Below are positions 47,943 to 56,163 of a stretch of 64,000 nt of DNA, in pieces. The notes under the pieces were generated by a model, which was not told the origin of the DNA, did not search any database, and saw only the letters and a list, made by a program, of their open reading frames with translations. The DNA lies in contig QCHR01000001.1 in the NCBI GenBank assembly GCA_003277985.1, positions 62,001-126,000 on the forward strand. The letters run 5' to 3'. The stretch is from Prochlorococcus sp. AG-402-G06. GTDB lineage: Bacteria > Cyanobacteriota > Cyanobacteriia > PCC-6307 > Cyanobiaceae. A program made the position numbers and the translations under genes. Within the stretch, counting starts at the first letter, position 1, and each line of letters opens with the position of its first letter.

Positions 47943-48492
47943 GGATGCTTGGCAAATGTTCAGCAATCATAGTTGCGACCTCACATGGTGATTGATCCTC
48001 AACTTCTATTCTCAAATCTGACTCTAAATATATTGGTTTTCTACTTTCATAAATCTGACTAAAACTCTCAGCTAAATCATCCACAATTAGTAAGGGGCGT
48101 TTCTTTTGATCACTTTCTAATCGTTTAATTGAACGTTTCAAATCAAGATCTAACCAAATAACAATTCCTTGATGAAGAATGCCCCAGTTTTCAGGCAAGG
48201 TAACTAAACCACCTCCAGTAGCAATTACAAGAGAATGATGTTGACTAATTTCTTTTAAAACTTTTTTTTCAACATCCCTAAAGACTTTTTCTCCATCTTT
48301 TTCAAAAATTGATGAAATAGATTGTTTAGACGCTTTTTCAATCACATTATCAGTATCAATAAAAGCATAATTGATCATTTTTGCTAGAACTGGACCCGTT
48401 TGACTTTTGCCAGAACCCATCATTCCTATCAAAAATATATTTCGACCACCTAACTTTTCTTTAAGTGTTTTAGAGGTTGATTGGACGGCCAT
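47896..48492 (-). CDS. aroK: Shikimate kinase (AroK)
   Basis: Phosphorylates shikimate in aromatic amino acid synthesis. 198 residues. P-loop IFLIGMMGSGKSQTGPVLA, DTDNVIEKASKQSISSIFEKDGE with the shikimate-binding Asp, FRDVEKKVLKEI, and VIATGGGLVTLPEN. The last 15 codons overlap the convergent CRR7 gene by 47 bases, and the C-terminal tail (LIDPETQAERHTTEL) is therefore constrained by two reading frames. Confidence 0.94.
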   Translation of the reverse strand: MAVQSTSKTLKEKLGGRNIFLIGMMGSGKSQTGPVLAKMINYAFIDTDNVIEKASKQSISSIFEKDGEKVFRDVEKKVLKEISQHHSLVIATGGGLVTLPENWGILHQGIVIWLDLDLKRSIKRLESDQKKRPLLIVDDLAESFSQIYESRKPIYLESDLRIEVEDQSPCEVATMIAEHLPSILIDPETQAERHTTEL

Positions 48493-48544
48493 AAAGACAG
48501 AAGTAACTAAAAGTTATTAAGATGAATGTTGATGTGAAAAATTT

Positions 48545-49471
48545 ATGGAAGCAATCACATCTAATTTCCCTCACGGAGAGGGCAGAACCTGTGTAATCAC
48601 AAGGCGAGCTTGTTTTAGCGCAAGCCACCTTTATAGGCTTCCTGAATTATCTGATGATGATAATTCAGCTTTGTTTGGCCCATGCTCAATAGCTCCTGGC
48701 CACGGACATAATTACGAGTTAATCGTAACCATGGAAGGAGATCTTAATAAATATGGCATGGTCTTAAACCTTTCAGATGTAAAACATGCCATAAAAAATG
48801 AAGTAACAAGTCAGCTTGATTTTCGTTTTTTAAATGACACATGGCCTGAGTTTGACCTTTCTAAACCCGAAGGTTGCTTACCCACAACTGAAAGTTTAGT
48901 TCGTATTATATGGGAGCGCCTTAAATCTCACTTACCCCTAAAATCTCTTCGTCTTTACGAAAACCCAAAACTCTGGGCTGACTATCAAGGAAATGCTATG
49001 GATGCTTATTTAACAGTTCAAACACACTTTTCAGCGGCTCATCGCTTAGCTAGAGAAGACCTACCTCAAACCGAAAACGAAAAAATATTCGGAAAATGTG
49101 CTCGACCAAATGGACATGGTCACAATTACTTGGTAGATATAACTGTCAAAGGAAAGATTAATCCTAGAACCGGAATGATATGTGATTTATCTGCATTAAA
49201 TAGTTTAATAAATGATTTAGTTGTAGAACCTTTTGATCATACCTTTTTAAATAAAGACATTCCTTATTTTGCAAATTGTGTACCTACAGCTGAAAATATT
49301 GCATTACACATTTCAGATAAATTAACTAATCCGATTAATGCGATTGGCGCTAACTTATATAAGATTAAACTACAGGAGAGTCCTAATAATGCCGCTGAAG
49401 TTTATGCAAACGTACCTGAATCAATGATCGATACTAAAGACTCAAAGAATCAGGTTGGTTTGCTGAGATAA
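48545..49471 (+). CDS. Tandem 6-pyruvoyl-tetrahydropterin/6-carboxytetrahydropterin synthase
   Basis: 308 residues carrying two PTPS/QueD domains (about 15-150 and 155-290). Domain 2 has Zn ligands His166, His191 and His193 (FSAAHRL, NGHGHNY), Cys185 and the Asp231-His232 pair (FDHTFLN). Domain 1 keeps the Zn histidines His28, His53 and His55 and Cys47, but reads LDFRFLN, so His of the catalytic Asp-His pair is Phe93. It could serve pterin or queuosine-type synthesis. Followed with no gap by a RibD-like reductase gene. Confidence 0.88.
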   Translation: MEAITSNFPHGEGRTCVITRRACFSASHLYRLPELSDDDNSALFGPCSIAPGHGHNYELIVTMEGDLNKYGMVLNLSDVKHAIKNEVTSQLDFRFLNDTWPEFDLSKPEGCLPTTESLVRIIWERLKSHLPLKSLRLYENPKLWADYQGNAMDAYLTVQTHFSAAHRLAREDLPQTENEKIFGKCARPNGHGHNYLVDITVKGKINPRTGMICDLSALNSLINDLVVEPFDHTFLNKDIPYFANCVPTAENIALHISDKLTNPINAIGANLYKIKLQESPNNAAEVYANVPESMIDTKDSKNQVGLLR

Positions 49472-50143
49472 TTGAAAAAAAAATGGGTTAAATTAGTTTT
49501 AGCTTCTAGTATTGATGGACGTATCGCATATCCAGAAGGAGGGAAAACAGAATTAGGTCAGTCTGGTGATCGTTTAGTTTTAGAAGAAGCACTTGCTTGG
49601 TCAGATGGGATTTTAATGGGAGGACAAACACTGAGAGACCATCAATCAATTTGTGTAATTAAAAATAAAAGCTTACTAAAAAAAAGAACTTCAGAAGGCA
49701 AGAACGAACAACCAATTGCTCTTATAGCCAGCAATCAAATAGATTTTCCAGGAAATTGGCTTTTTTTTCAACAACCTCTTCAAAAATGGTTGATCCAAAT
49801 GCAAGATAAGAACAATGAGATTATGCTTCCTAACGGATTCGATAAAAAAATAAATTTAAAAATCACGTGGCGTGATTCTCTTGATGATTTATATCAAAAA
49901 GGAATTGCGAAAGTTGTATTACTTGGAGGTACAAATCTTATTTCAGCTTTTCTTTTAGAGAATCTAATAGATGAATTACAAATCACCATTACACCTCATC
50001 TTATAGGAGGAGATTACTGCTGGGTTTCATCTAAATTAAGGAACTTAAGTACAATAATGAATAAAAAAAATAACTGGATTCTAAAAGAAAGTAAAAAGCT
50101 AGGGAATAACGAATTACTTATTAGATATTTTAGAAATCATTAA
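49472..50143 (+). CDS. RibD C-terminal-like (dihydrofolate reductase superfamily) reductase
   Basis: 223 residues, TTG start immediately after the PTPS stop. VKLVLASSIDGRIAYPEG at the N-terminus, DGILMGGQTLRDHQ, and KVVLLGGTNLISAFLLENLIDELQITITPHLIGG are the RibD_C pattern. No deaminase domain is present, so this is not a bifunctional RibD. Substrate may be a riboflavin-pathway pyrimidine or a pterin; tight coupling to PTPS favours a pterin, as inference. Confidence 0.85.
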   Translation: MKKKWVKLVLASSIDGRIAYPEGGKTELGQSGDRLVLEEALAWSDGILMGGQTLRDHQSICVIKNKSLLKKRTSEGKNEQPIALIASNQIDFPGNWLFFQQPLQKWLIQMQDKNNEIMLPNGFDKKINLKITWRDSLDDLYQKGIAKVVLLGGTNLISAFLLENLIDELQITITPHLIGGDYCWVSSKLRNLSTIMNKKNNWILKESKKLGNNELLIRYFRNH

Positions 50144-50171
50144 TCCTGAATATATATTTAGTATAAATTAA

Positions 50172-51353
50172 ATGAACAATATCAAAATCAAATGGCATAG
50201 AACAATCCAAGAAATTCCTAAAATTATTTGGAATAATTTCTTAAAAGGAAATTCAACTCCTTTTTATAAATGGGATTGGTTAAATGCATTAGAAAGATCA
50301 AAAAGTGTTAGTACAAAATATGGATGGCAACCATTATTTCTCTCTGCTTGGAGTGAAAATGATTTAATTGCATGTGCACCTCTCTATCTTAAATCTCATA
50401 GTTATGGAGAATTTATTTTTGATAATGCCTTTGTTCAACTAGCTCAAGATATGGGACTTCAATATTATCCAAAACTAATAGGAATGAGTCCATTAAGTCC
50501 AATAGAGGGTTATCGCTTTCTTTTTGCAGAAGGAGTTAATGATAGAGATCTCACACAAATATTAATCTCTGCAATTGATAGTTTTGCCAAACAAAATGGA
50601 ATTCTCAGTTGTAATTTTTTGTATGTAGATCCTAAATGGATGAAAGTAGCTGAATCTCTAAATTGCGCTAAGTGGGTCAACCAACAAAGTTTGTTGAAAC
50701 TGAATGAAGAAAAAAGTTTTTCTGATTTTTTACAAAAATTCAATTCCAATCAACGTAGAAATATTAAGAGAGAAAGAGAAAGCATAAAAAAATGTGGAAT
50801 AAAAGTTGAACCTCTTAGTGGGTCTCAAATAAATGTAATGAATTTAAAAAAAATGCATTATTTTTATCAGCTTCATTGTTCAAGATGGGGAGTATGGGGA
50901 AGTAAATACCTCACGGAATCATTTTTCACGGAACTTACATCAACAGAACTCAAAGAAAATCTTGTTTTATTTGATGCAAAAGAAGAAGGCATTGATCAAA
51001 CCATTGGAATGTCCTTATGCGTGAAAAACGAAAATATGCTTTGGGGGCGATATTGGGGTGCAGAAAAAAATATAGATAATTTACATTTTGAAGCTTGTTA
51101 TTACTCCCCGATTGAGTGGGCCATAGCAAATAAAATAAAATATTTTGATCCTGGAGCAGGCGGTAGTCACAAAAAACGAAGAGGTTTTATTGCTAAACCC
51201 AATGCAAGTCTTCATAGATGGTACAACTTGCCTATGGATTCATTAATTAGAGAATGGCTACCAAAAGCAAATAAGTTAATGCTTGATCAAATAAACGCTA
51301 CAAATAATGAAGTACCTTTTAAGTTTGAAGAGCCAAAACTATCAAATACATAG
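50172..51353 (+). CDS. GNAT-type protein (COG3146/DUF482, peptidoglycan-recognition-like)
   Basis: 393 residues. N-terminal TPFYKWDWLNALERS and W-rich start, LIACAPLYLKSHSYGEFIFD, FLQKFNSNQRRNIKRERE, and GRYWGAEKNIDNLHFEACYYSPIEWAI, ending with DPGAGGSHKKRRGF, follow the COG3146 layout of paired GNAT-like domains. Predicted to transfer an acyl or aminoacyl group; substrate unknown. It is third in the PTPS-RibD-like run. Confidence 0.85.
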   Translation: MNNIKIKWHRTIQEIPKIIWNNFLKGNSTPFYKWDWLNALERSKSVSTKYGWQPLFLSAWSENDLIACAPLYLKSHSYGEFIFDNAFVQLAQDMGLQYYPKLIGMSPLSPIEGYRFLFAEGVNDRDLTQILISAIDSFAKQNGILSCNFLYVDPKWMKVAESLNCAKWVNQQSLLKLNEEKSFSDFLQKFNSNQRRNIKRERESIKKCGIKVEPLSGSQINVMNLKKMHYFYQLHCSRWGVWGSKYLTESFFTELTSTELKENLVLFDAKEEGIDQTIGMSLCVKNENMLWGRYWGAEKNIDNLHFEACYYSPIEWAIANKIKYFDPGAGGSHKKRRGFIAKPNASLHRWYNLPMDSLIREWLPKANKLMLDQINATNNEVPFKFEEPKLSNT

Positions 51354-51384
51354 TAACTTCAGACAAATTAAAGATTTCATCTCA

Positions 51385-51651
51385 ATGTCAGATAACAATT
51401 TACTAGATTCTACTGAAACCAATAAATCACTTGCCTCCGATAAAGATACAGTCGATTCTCATGAAGAAAAACCTTTCTTTGCTCAAGGGATTTTTAGTTA
51501 TAAAGACAAAGGGACTCAAGGTGTTATTACTCTTTTTGGCTATGAACTAACAGCACCAGCAGGCCTAAAAAATCCGGGTATTGTTTATTTATCTTTTATT
51601 TTTATAAACCTGCTTATATTTTTAATCTTAAAAAGTTTTATTTCAGGATAA
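51385..51651 (+). CDS. Single-membrane-helix protein of unknown family
   Basis: 88 residues from ATG 51385 (MSDNNLLDSTETNKS); the track start 51307 runs into the GNAT gene. First 35 residues acidic and probably disordered, then KPFFAQGIFSYKDKGTQG, VITLFGYELTAPAGLKN, and a C-terminal membrane helix (IVYLSFIFINLLIFLIL). There is no Hli chlorophyll-binding motif. Looks like a membrane-anchored accessory protein; I cannot name the family. Confidence 0.75.
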   Translation: MSDNNLLDSTETNKSLASDKDTVDSHEEKPFFAQGIFSYKDKGTQGVITLFGYELTAPAGLKNPGIVYLSFIFINLLIFLILKSFISG

Positions 51652-51733
51652 TTTTTTATAAGAAATTCTAAAAATTTAATAACTACAGAATAAGTGACTT
51701 GTGTATCTTCTTTTTAATTTGTAAATTAAAGAA

Positions 51734-52135
51734 ATGAACAATCTAGATCTTCAAGAAGACTTAATTAACTCAATAACGCTTTTAGACGCTAAATTATCCA
51801 AGCGGCAAATAGAGCTTGATCCAAAAGGTTATTTCTTAATAAAAATTGAACCCAAAACAAATGAGTTAATACTTGAACATTATTTAAATGATATTGATCA
51901 AAAAGGTCGCGCTATTGATCCAGAGTCCGGAGAACCAATTGGGTGTAAATCAAAAAGTAGAAATCAACCAAACAATATTTATAGAGGTAAAAGTGCAAAG
52001 CAATTAGGTATTCAAATCTCCGAGGGTCATGGTCCATTTCCCATCAGTCATTTAGATCATGCGATTTACATTGGTCGTGAATTACAGCGAGCAGAGCAAT
52101 GCCTGATCAGTGGTAAACCATATATTCAAGATTAA
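51734..52135 (+). CDS. DUF4346 family protein
   Basis: 133 residues. LLDAKLSKRQIELDPKGYFLIKIEP, LEHYLNDIDQKGRAIDPESGEPIGC, and AKQLGIQISEGHGPFPISHLDHAIYIGRELQRAEQCL match DUF4346, a cyanobacterial family of unknown function. Soluble, no signal. An AT-rich gap of 82 bases precedes it. Confidence 0.85.
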   Translation: MNNLDLQEDLINSITLLDAKLSKRQIELDPKGYFLIKIEPKTNELILEHYLNDIDQKGRAIDPESGEPIGCKSKSRNQPNNIYRGKSAKQLGIQISEGHGPFPISHLDHAIYIGRELQRAEQCLISGKPYIQD

Positions 52136-52197
52136 AATTAATAAATTCAAACGATAAAGCACTGATGTTCTATTATTAGTGGAGAAATTTAAATCAA

Positions 52198-52290
52198 ATG
52201 GGCATTCTTTTTTACTTAGTTTTTGTTGGAGCAGGTCTTTCTGCAGCATTCTTGATTCAAAAAGCGCTTAAAGCTATTAAATTAATCTGA
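52198..52290 (+). CDS. 30-residue membrane peptide, PetL-like (cytochrome b6f subunit candidate)
   Basis: Too short for the ORF track. ATG 52198 to TGA 52288-52290 gives MGILFYLVFVGAGLSAAFLI plus QKALKAIKLI: one membrane helix and a basic C-terminus. Cytochrome b6f PetL and related small subunits have this size, one helix and an ending like RAIKLI. GGAG at 52181 is 13 bases upstream. Position among single genes gives no extra hint. PetL is my best guess, other small photosystem subunits are possible. Confidence 0.6.
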   Translation: MGILFYLVFVGAGLSAAFLIQKALKAIKLI

Positions 52291-52466
52291 ATAAATAAAT
52301 CAATCTTACTAGGGCTGGATTAGTTAAAGATGTTTATATTTAATACTGAGTCAGATATTTATGCTTCTTAAAATATCAAGAACATTAGAATTCATTTAAA
52401 TTATTCAGACTTAAAAGGAATTCTTCATTAGAATAGAAAATATTCAATTACTTAAAATCCACCTGC

Positions 52467-53408
52467 ATGGGATCTTCAAGACTAAAGAGTCGTCGTCGCC
52501 AAGATCTAGGTTCTAAATGGGCGAGAATTGTAATAGCTATATTATCAACAGTTGGTGTTATTGATACAGGTTCGATAACACTAAATAAATGGGGGATAAT
52601 AGGAAGTTTAAACTGTCCAGGTGGATTAGGAGGCTGCGATAAAGTTTTAAATAGCCCTTGGGGAACTTTCTTTCAAACAAATCATTTCTCTATCCCATTA
52701 TCATTAATAGGTTTAATTAGTTATTTATTAATATTATCAATGGCAATATTCCCATTAATGCCTATTCTCAAAAACCAAAAAAATAATATATCTAAAGTTG
52801 CGTGGTGGGGGTCTTTTTATATATCTACATCGACTTTTATTTTCAGCTTAATTTTAATATCAATAATGATATTTAAAATTAAAGCCTTCTGTTTTTTCTG
52901 TCTTCTTTCTTTTCTTATATCACTTTCACTTATATTATTAAATATATTTGGCGGCGGTTGGGAAGACTATGGTAAATTATTTTTTAGAGGTTTTCTTATG
53001 TCAGTAGCAGTTCTTTTAGCAGGGCTAATATGGTCATCATCAGTCGATCCTGCTGTTAAGGAAGTTTCAAATAATATTCCAGGCATGCCACCTGCGGTAA
53101 TAGCTATAAGTTCTCCTGAAAAAATAAAACTCGCTGAACATTTAACAAAAGAAGGAGCAGTCATGTATAACGCTTATTGGTGTCCACATTGTCATGATCA
53201 AAAAGAAATGTTCGGGAAAGAAGCTGCAGAAAAATTAAATTTAGTTGAGTGTGCAAAAGATGGCTTTAACAACAAAAGAGAACTTTGTGAAGCCAAAGGT
53301 ATAACAGGTTTCCCATCTTGGGAAATTAATGGCTCAATTGATTCAGGAGTCAAAAGCCTAGAAGAATTAGCTGACCTTACCAATTACAAAGACTCTAAAG
53401 ATTTTTAG
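52467..53408 (+). CDS. VKOR-thioredoxin fusion (oxidative protein folding)
   Basis: 313 residues. N-terminal vitamin K epoxide reductase-like domain, four or five helices, with CPGGLGGCDKVLNSPWGTF (loop cysteines) and CFFC active site near residue 145. After about residue 200 a thioredoxin-like domain follows with NAYWCPHCHDQKEMFG (CPHC) and GITGFPSWEI (cis-Pro). Transfers electrons from lumenal disulfide formation to quinone, as in Synechococcus VKOR and plastid LTO1. Overlaps nadB by 14 bases. Confidence 0.93.
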   Translation: MGSSRLKSRRRQDLGSKWARIVIAILSTVGVIDTGSITLNKWGIIGSLNCPGGLGGCDKVLNSPWGTFFQTNHFSIPLSLIGLISYLLILSMAIFPLMPILKNQKNNISKVAWWGSFYISTSTFIFSLILISIMIFKIKAFCFFCLLSFLISLSLILLNIFGGGWEDYGKLFFRGFLMSVAVLLAGLIWSSSVDPAVKEVSNNIPGMPPAVIAISSPEKIKLAEHLTKEGAVMYNAYWCPHCHDQKEMFGKEAAEKLNLVECAKDGFNNKRELCEAKGITGFPSWEINGSIDSGVKSLEELADLTNYKDSKDF

Positions 53409-55095
53409 GAAAACCAGCTTTATCGACAATTGGTCTTGTATGAATATTCTTTCCTTTTATTTGCCGAGTATGACATTGCCAAAAAGGAACTGAGGTAGGG
53501 AAATCATCTCTAAAGTGGCCTCCTCTACTTTCTTCACGAAACAAGCAAGCTTCCAACATAAGCAAACTTGACATTTGTCGATTACTCAAATCAAGTAGCA
53601 AATTAAGGTCTCTCCTGGCAAGTTCGTCGAATTCATTAATTTCATATTTTGACTGAGAAAAAACCAAATTTAATAAGGGCTCGTTTAAAAGATTTTGATA
53701 ATCTCTTTTAACTTTTACAAGAGCAGAATTCATTCCTTGTCGTGATCGATCAACCCCAGCTTCACGCCAGCATAATTGTCTAAGTTTTTCAATTTCTTTT
53801 GATAAATAACTAGTTCCTTGCTCCTTAGAAAAGCGAAGATCTGATTTGTTAAAACTTAAATTTTTTCCTGATATATCGTAGGTTTTGAAATCATTTAATT
53901 CAATATTTCGCATTTGATTTGCAAAAACCAAACATTCCATTAATGAATTACTTGCAAGTCTATTGGCACCATGTAGTCCAGTACATGCCACCTCACCAAT
54001 CGCAAAAAGTCCTTTGATATTTGTTTGTGCTTTCAAGTTTGTAGCGACACCACCCATCCAATAATGGGCAGATGGAGCCACGGGGATTACTTCTTTTAAA
54101 GGTTCTAAGCCAAGCTCTCTGCACCTTTGAAAAATTGATGGAAAGCGCGCTTCTAAATCCTCAACAGAAATGGATTTAAAATCAAGACCAATATGATCAA
54201 CTTTTTGCTTTTGCATTGCTTGAAACAATGCCCTGCTGACTTGATCTCTTGATGCAAGATCTTTCCCCTCAAGATGAGCTACGGGACTCTCTCCGAGAGA
54301 ATCCACTAAAACTGCACCCTCTCCTCTTACCGCTTCAGAAATCAAAAACGAAGGCGCATTATCCAATTTCAGAGCAGTTGGGTGAAATTGAAAAAATTCG
54401 AGATCTTCTATGCAAGCCCCAGCTTTCCAGGCTAAAGAAATCCCCTCACCAGCAGCTTGAGTTGGATTAGTGGTGTTTGCGAATAAATGTCCACCTCCTC
54501 CGGTTGCTAAAACTACTGCCTTTGCTTTTATCCAACGCAAAGCTGGTCCATCAAGAACTTGGGCTCCTAAACATCTTCCTTTTTCAACCCAAATCTGAGT
54601 AACTCGAATTCCTCTTCGATGCAGAACATTATCTCTTTGATCAACTTGCTCATTAAGAACATCTACCAATGCCTTTCCAGTTCTATCTTTTACATGAAGT
54701 ACTCTTCTATAAGTGTGAGCAGCCTCAAGAGTTGTAGATAACTGGCCAGAGGTTCTATCAAATTCCATTCCTAGTTTCAAAAGTCTATCGACTAATCTCG
54801 GCGCACTTTTAACAAACATCTGAACTGCTTCAGAATCACAAAGTCCCGCCCCTGCTTTTATGGTATCCAGAGCATGAATATCCTCACTATCTTCGATTCT
54901 CGTAACAGCAGCCATTCCTCCTTGTGCCCACCTACTGGAAGAACGCTTACTAGTATTACGATTTAAAAGTAAAATTTTGAGATTTGATGGCAATTCAAGA
55001 GAAGACATTAAGCCCGCAGCTCCTGCTCCAATAACAATTACATCCCAATTAGTTGAGTAAATGTCTTTTTTATTAAAGCCAGTATTTAAGTCCAT
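53395..55095 (-). CDS. nadB: L-aspartate oxidase (NadB)
   Basis: FAD enzyme giving iminoaspartate for NAD synthesis. 566 residues. FAD-binding VIVIGAGAAGLMSSLELP, then SSRWAQGGMAAVTRIEDSEDIHA, LATGGGGHLFANTTNP, EFFQFHPTALKL, APSAHYWMGGVATN and GLHGANRLASNSLMECLVFA, typical of the fumarate reductase/NadB group. The C-terminal helical domain includes SRGGHFRDDFP. The last residues overlap the convergent VKOR gene. Confidence 0.95.
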   Translation of the reverse strand: MDLNTGFNKKDIYSTNWDVIVIGAGAAGLMSSLELPSNLKILLLNRNTSKRSSSRWAQGGMAAVTRIEDSEDIHALDTIKAGAGLCDSEAVQMFVKSAPRLVDRLLKLGMEFDRTSGQLSTTLEAAHTYRRVLHVKDRTGKALVDVLNEQVDQRDNVLHRRGIRVTQIWVEKGRCLGAQVLDGPALRWIKAKAVVLATGGGGHLFANTTNPTQAAGEGISLAWKAGACIEDLEFFQFHPTALKLDNAPSFLISEAVRGEGAVLVDSLGESPVAHLEGKDLASRDQVSRALFQAMQKQKVDHIGLDFKSISVEDLEARFPSIFQRCRELGLEPLKEVIPVAPSAHYWMGGVATNLKAQTNIKGLFAIGEVACTGLHGANRLASNSLMECLVFANQMRNIELNDFKTYDISGKNLSFNKSDLRFSKEQGTSYLSKEIEKLRQLCWREAGVDRSRQGMNSALVKVKRDYQNLLNEPLLNLVFSQSKYEINEFDELARRDLNLLLDLSNRQMSSLLMLEACLFREESRGGHFRDDFPTSVPFWQCHTRQIKGKNIHTRPIVDKAGFPKNL

Positions 55096-55108
55096 AAAAT
55101 ATTAATTT

Positions 55109-55768
55109 TCAGATCAATCCACTTAATTGAGGCTGAATCAATGTAGTAGCAAAAAATAAACCATCAACCCATAAGGTTGTTGTCAAAGCCGAACTTGATA
55201 CAAGCCAAGCATCAGAAGATAAAGATTCACTTTTTGATTTTTGATTCATCCAATTTGCTATCAAAATTATTAAAAGTGCAGCAATAAAAATGGCAAATAA
55301 TGAAAAAGGTTCCAATAATTGCTCCGCAGTGAAACTCAAGATTTTGGAGGCTTCTGAAAAAGGCGCATCTACAACTTCTGGCCAAGCCTTCATGACACCT
55401 GTTAAGACAATCATTACATCAGTAAAAGCAGTTCCTAATAGAGATGCTAAATAGAAACTGGCTCCTATTTTCCATCTAGTATTTAAGAGGCTTACTGCTA
55501 TTGGCAAAGCTATTGACTCAACTGGCAAATGCCACACAGGATGGGCTCTTAACCATCCCCAAAAAAGACATCCTCCTAACCAGCTCCAACTAACGCCAAC
55601 CAGTAGAGAACCAATAGATGACCATCTATCACTACAGAATTTTAGTAAAAAAAATCCAAGAAAAAATATTATGAAACTAAATAAAAAAGCTGAAAAAGGA
55701 AACACATGAACCCATGGAGCCTGAACAAAAACCGGCAGGACAACCATTGTGCTAGCCCAAAATTGCAA
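55109..55768 (-). CDS. DUF3120 family membrane protein
   Basis: 219 residues, about six membrane segments, TTG start. ASTMVVLPVFVQAPWVHVFPFSA at the start, SWSWLGGCLFWGWLRAHPVWHLPVE, and SLLGTAFTDVMIVLTGVMKAWP match DUF3120, a family I know only from cyanobacteria. Function unknown. 13 bases upstream of nadB, so possibly co-transcribed. Confidence 0.85.
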   Translation of the reverse strand: MQFWASTMVVLPVFVQAPWVHVFPFSAFLFSFIIFFLGFFLLKFCSDRWSSIGSLLVGVSWSWLGGCLFWGWLRAHPVWHLPVESIALPIAVSLLNTRWKIGASFYLASLLGTAFTDVMIVLTGVMKAWPEVVDAPFSEASKILSFTAEQLLEPFSLFAIFIAALLIILIANWMNQKSKSESLSSDAWLVSSSALTTTLWVDGLFFATTLIQPQLSGLI

Positions 55769-56058
55769 TGTCCTTGGCTTTGACAGATAGGACGTTTCTT
55801 GATCTATGGGGTTGGTGGGATTGTTTGAGTAAATCAGAATTAATAAAACTGAGTTTGTTTTCAGCTCAACCTTCTATGAATTTACATTCAAGTCGATACC
55901 CAAACCAAACAGTCTTCGGAATGCAAATAACAAAGTTAAAAAAAAAAAATCTTCAAAACTTCTTATTTACAATGATTACAATGCTTTTCAAGGCCAAGTG
56001 TTTAAAATCCTTAGAAAAAGAGATGATTAAAAAAGTCTTCTTAAGTACTTTTTATTGA
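55768..56058 (+). CDS. Doubtful ORF of 96 residues
   Basis: ATG 55768 overlaps by one base the divergent DUF3120 start. The product begins MSLALTDRTFLDLWGWWDCL and then becomes Lys/Phe/Leu-rich with no recognisable domain, one possible weak hydrophobic patch and no Shine-Dalgarno. It is the only ORF in the roughly 395-base gap between DUF3120 and the radical-SAM gene. It may be a lineage-specific gene, a decayed remnant or noise. Confidence 0.3.
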   Translation: MSLALTDRTFLDLWGWWDCLSKSELIKLSLFSAQPSMNLHSSRYPNQTVFGMQITKLKKKNLQNFLFTMITMLFKAKCLKSLEKEMIKKVFLSTFY

Positions 56059-56163
56059 AAATTTACTTATATTAAAAAAATAAATGATTCTTCAAGATCA
56101 ATTTAATTTTTTTCAAACCGCCCGAAAAGTATAAAAAATTTATTTTCTTGCTTAGGAGCATAA

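Noticed and set aside
51307-51384. Upstream extension of the one-helix protein
   Set aside because: Those 26 residues lie within the GNAT coding region and do not belong to the ordered product; ATG 51385 is a better start.
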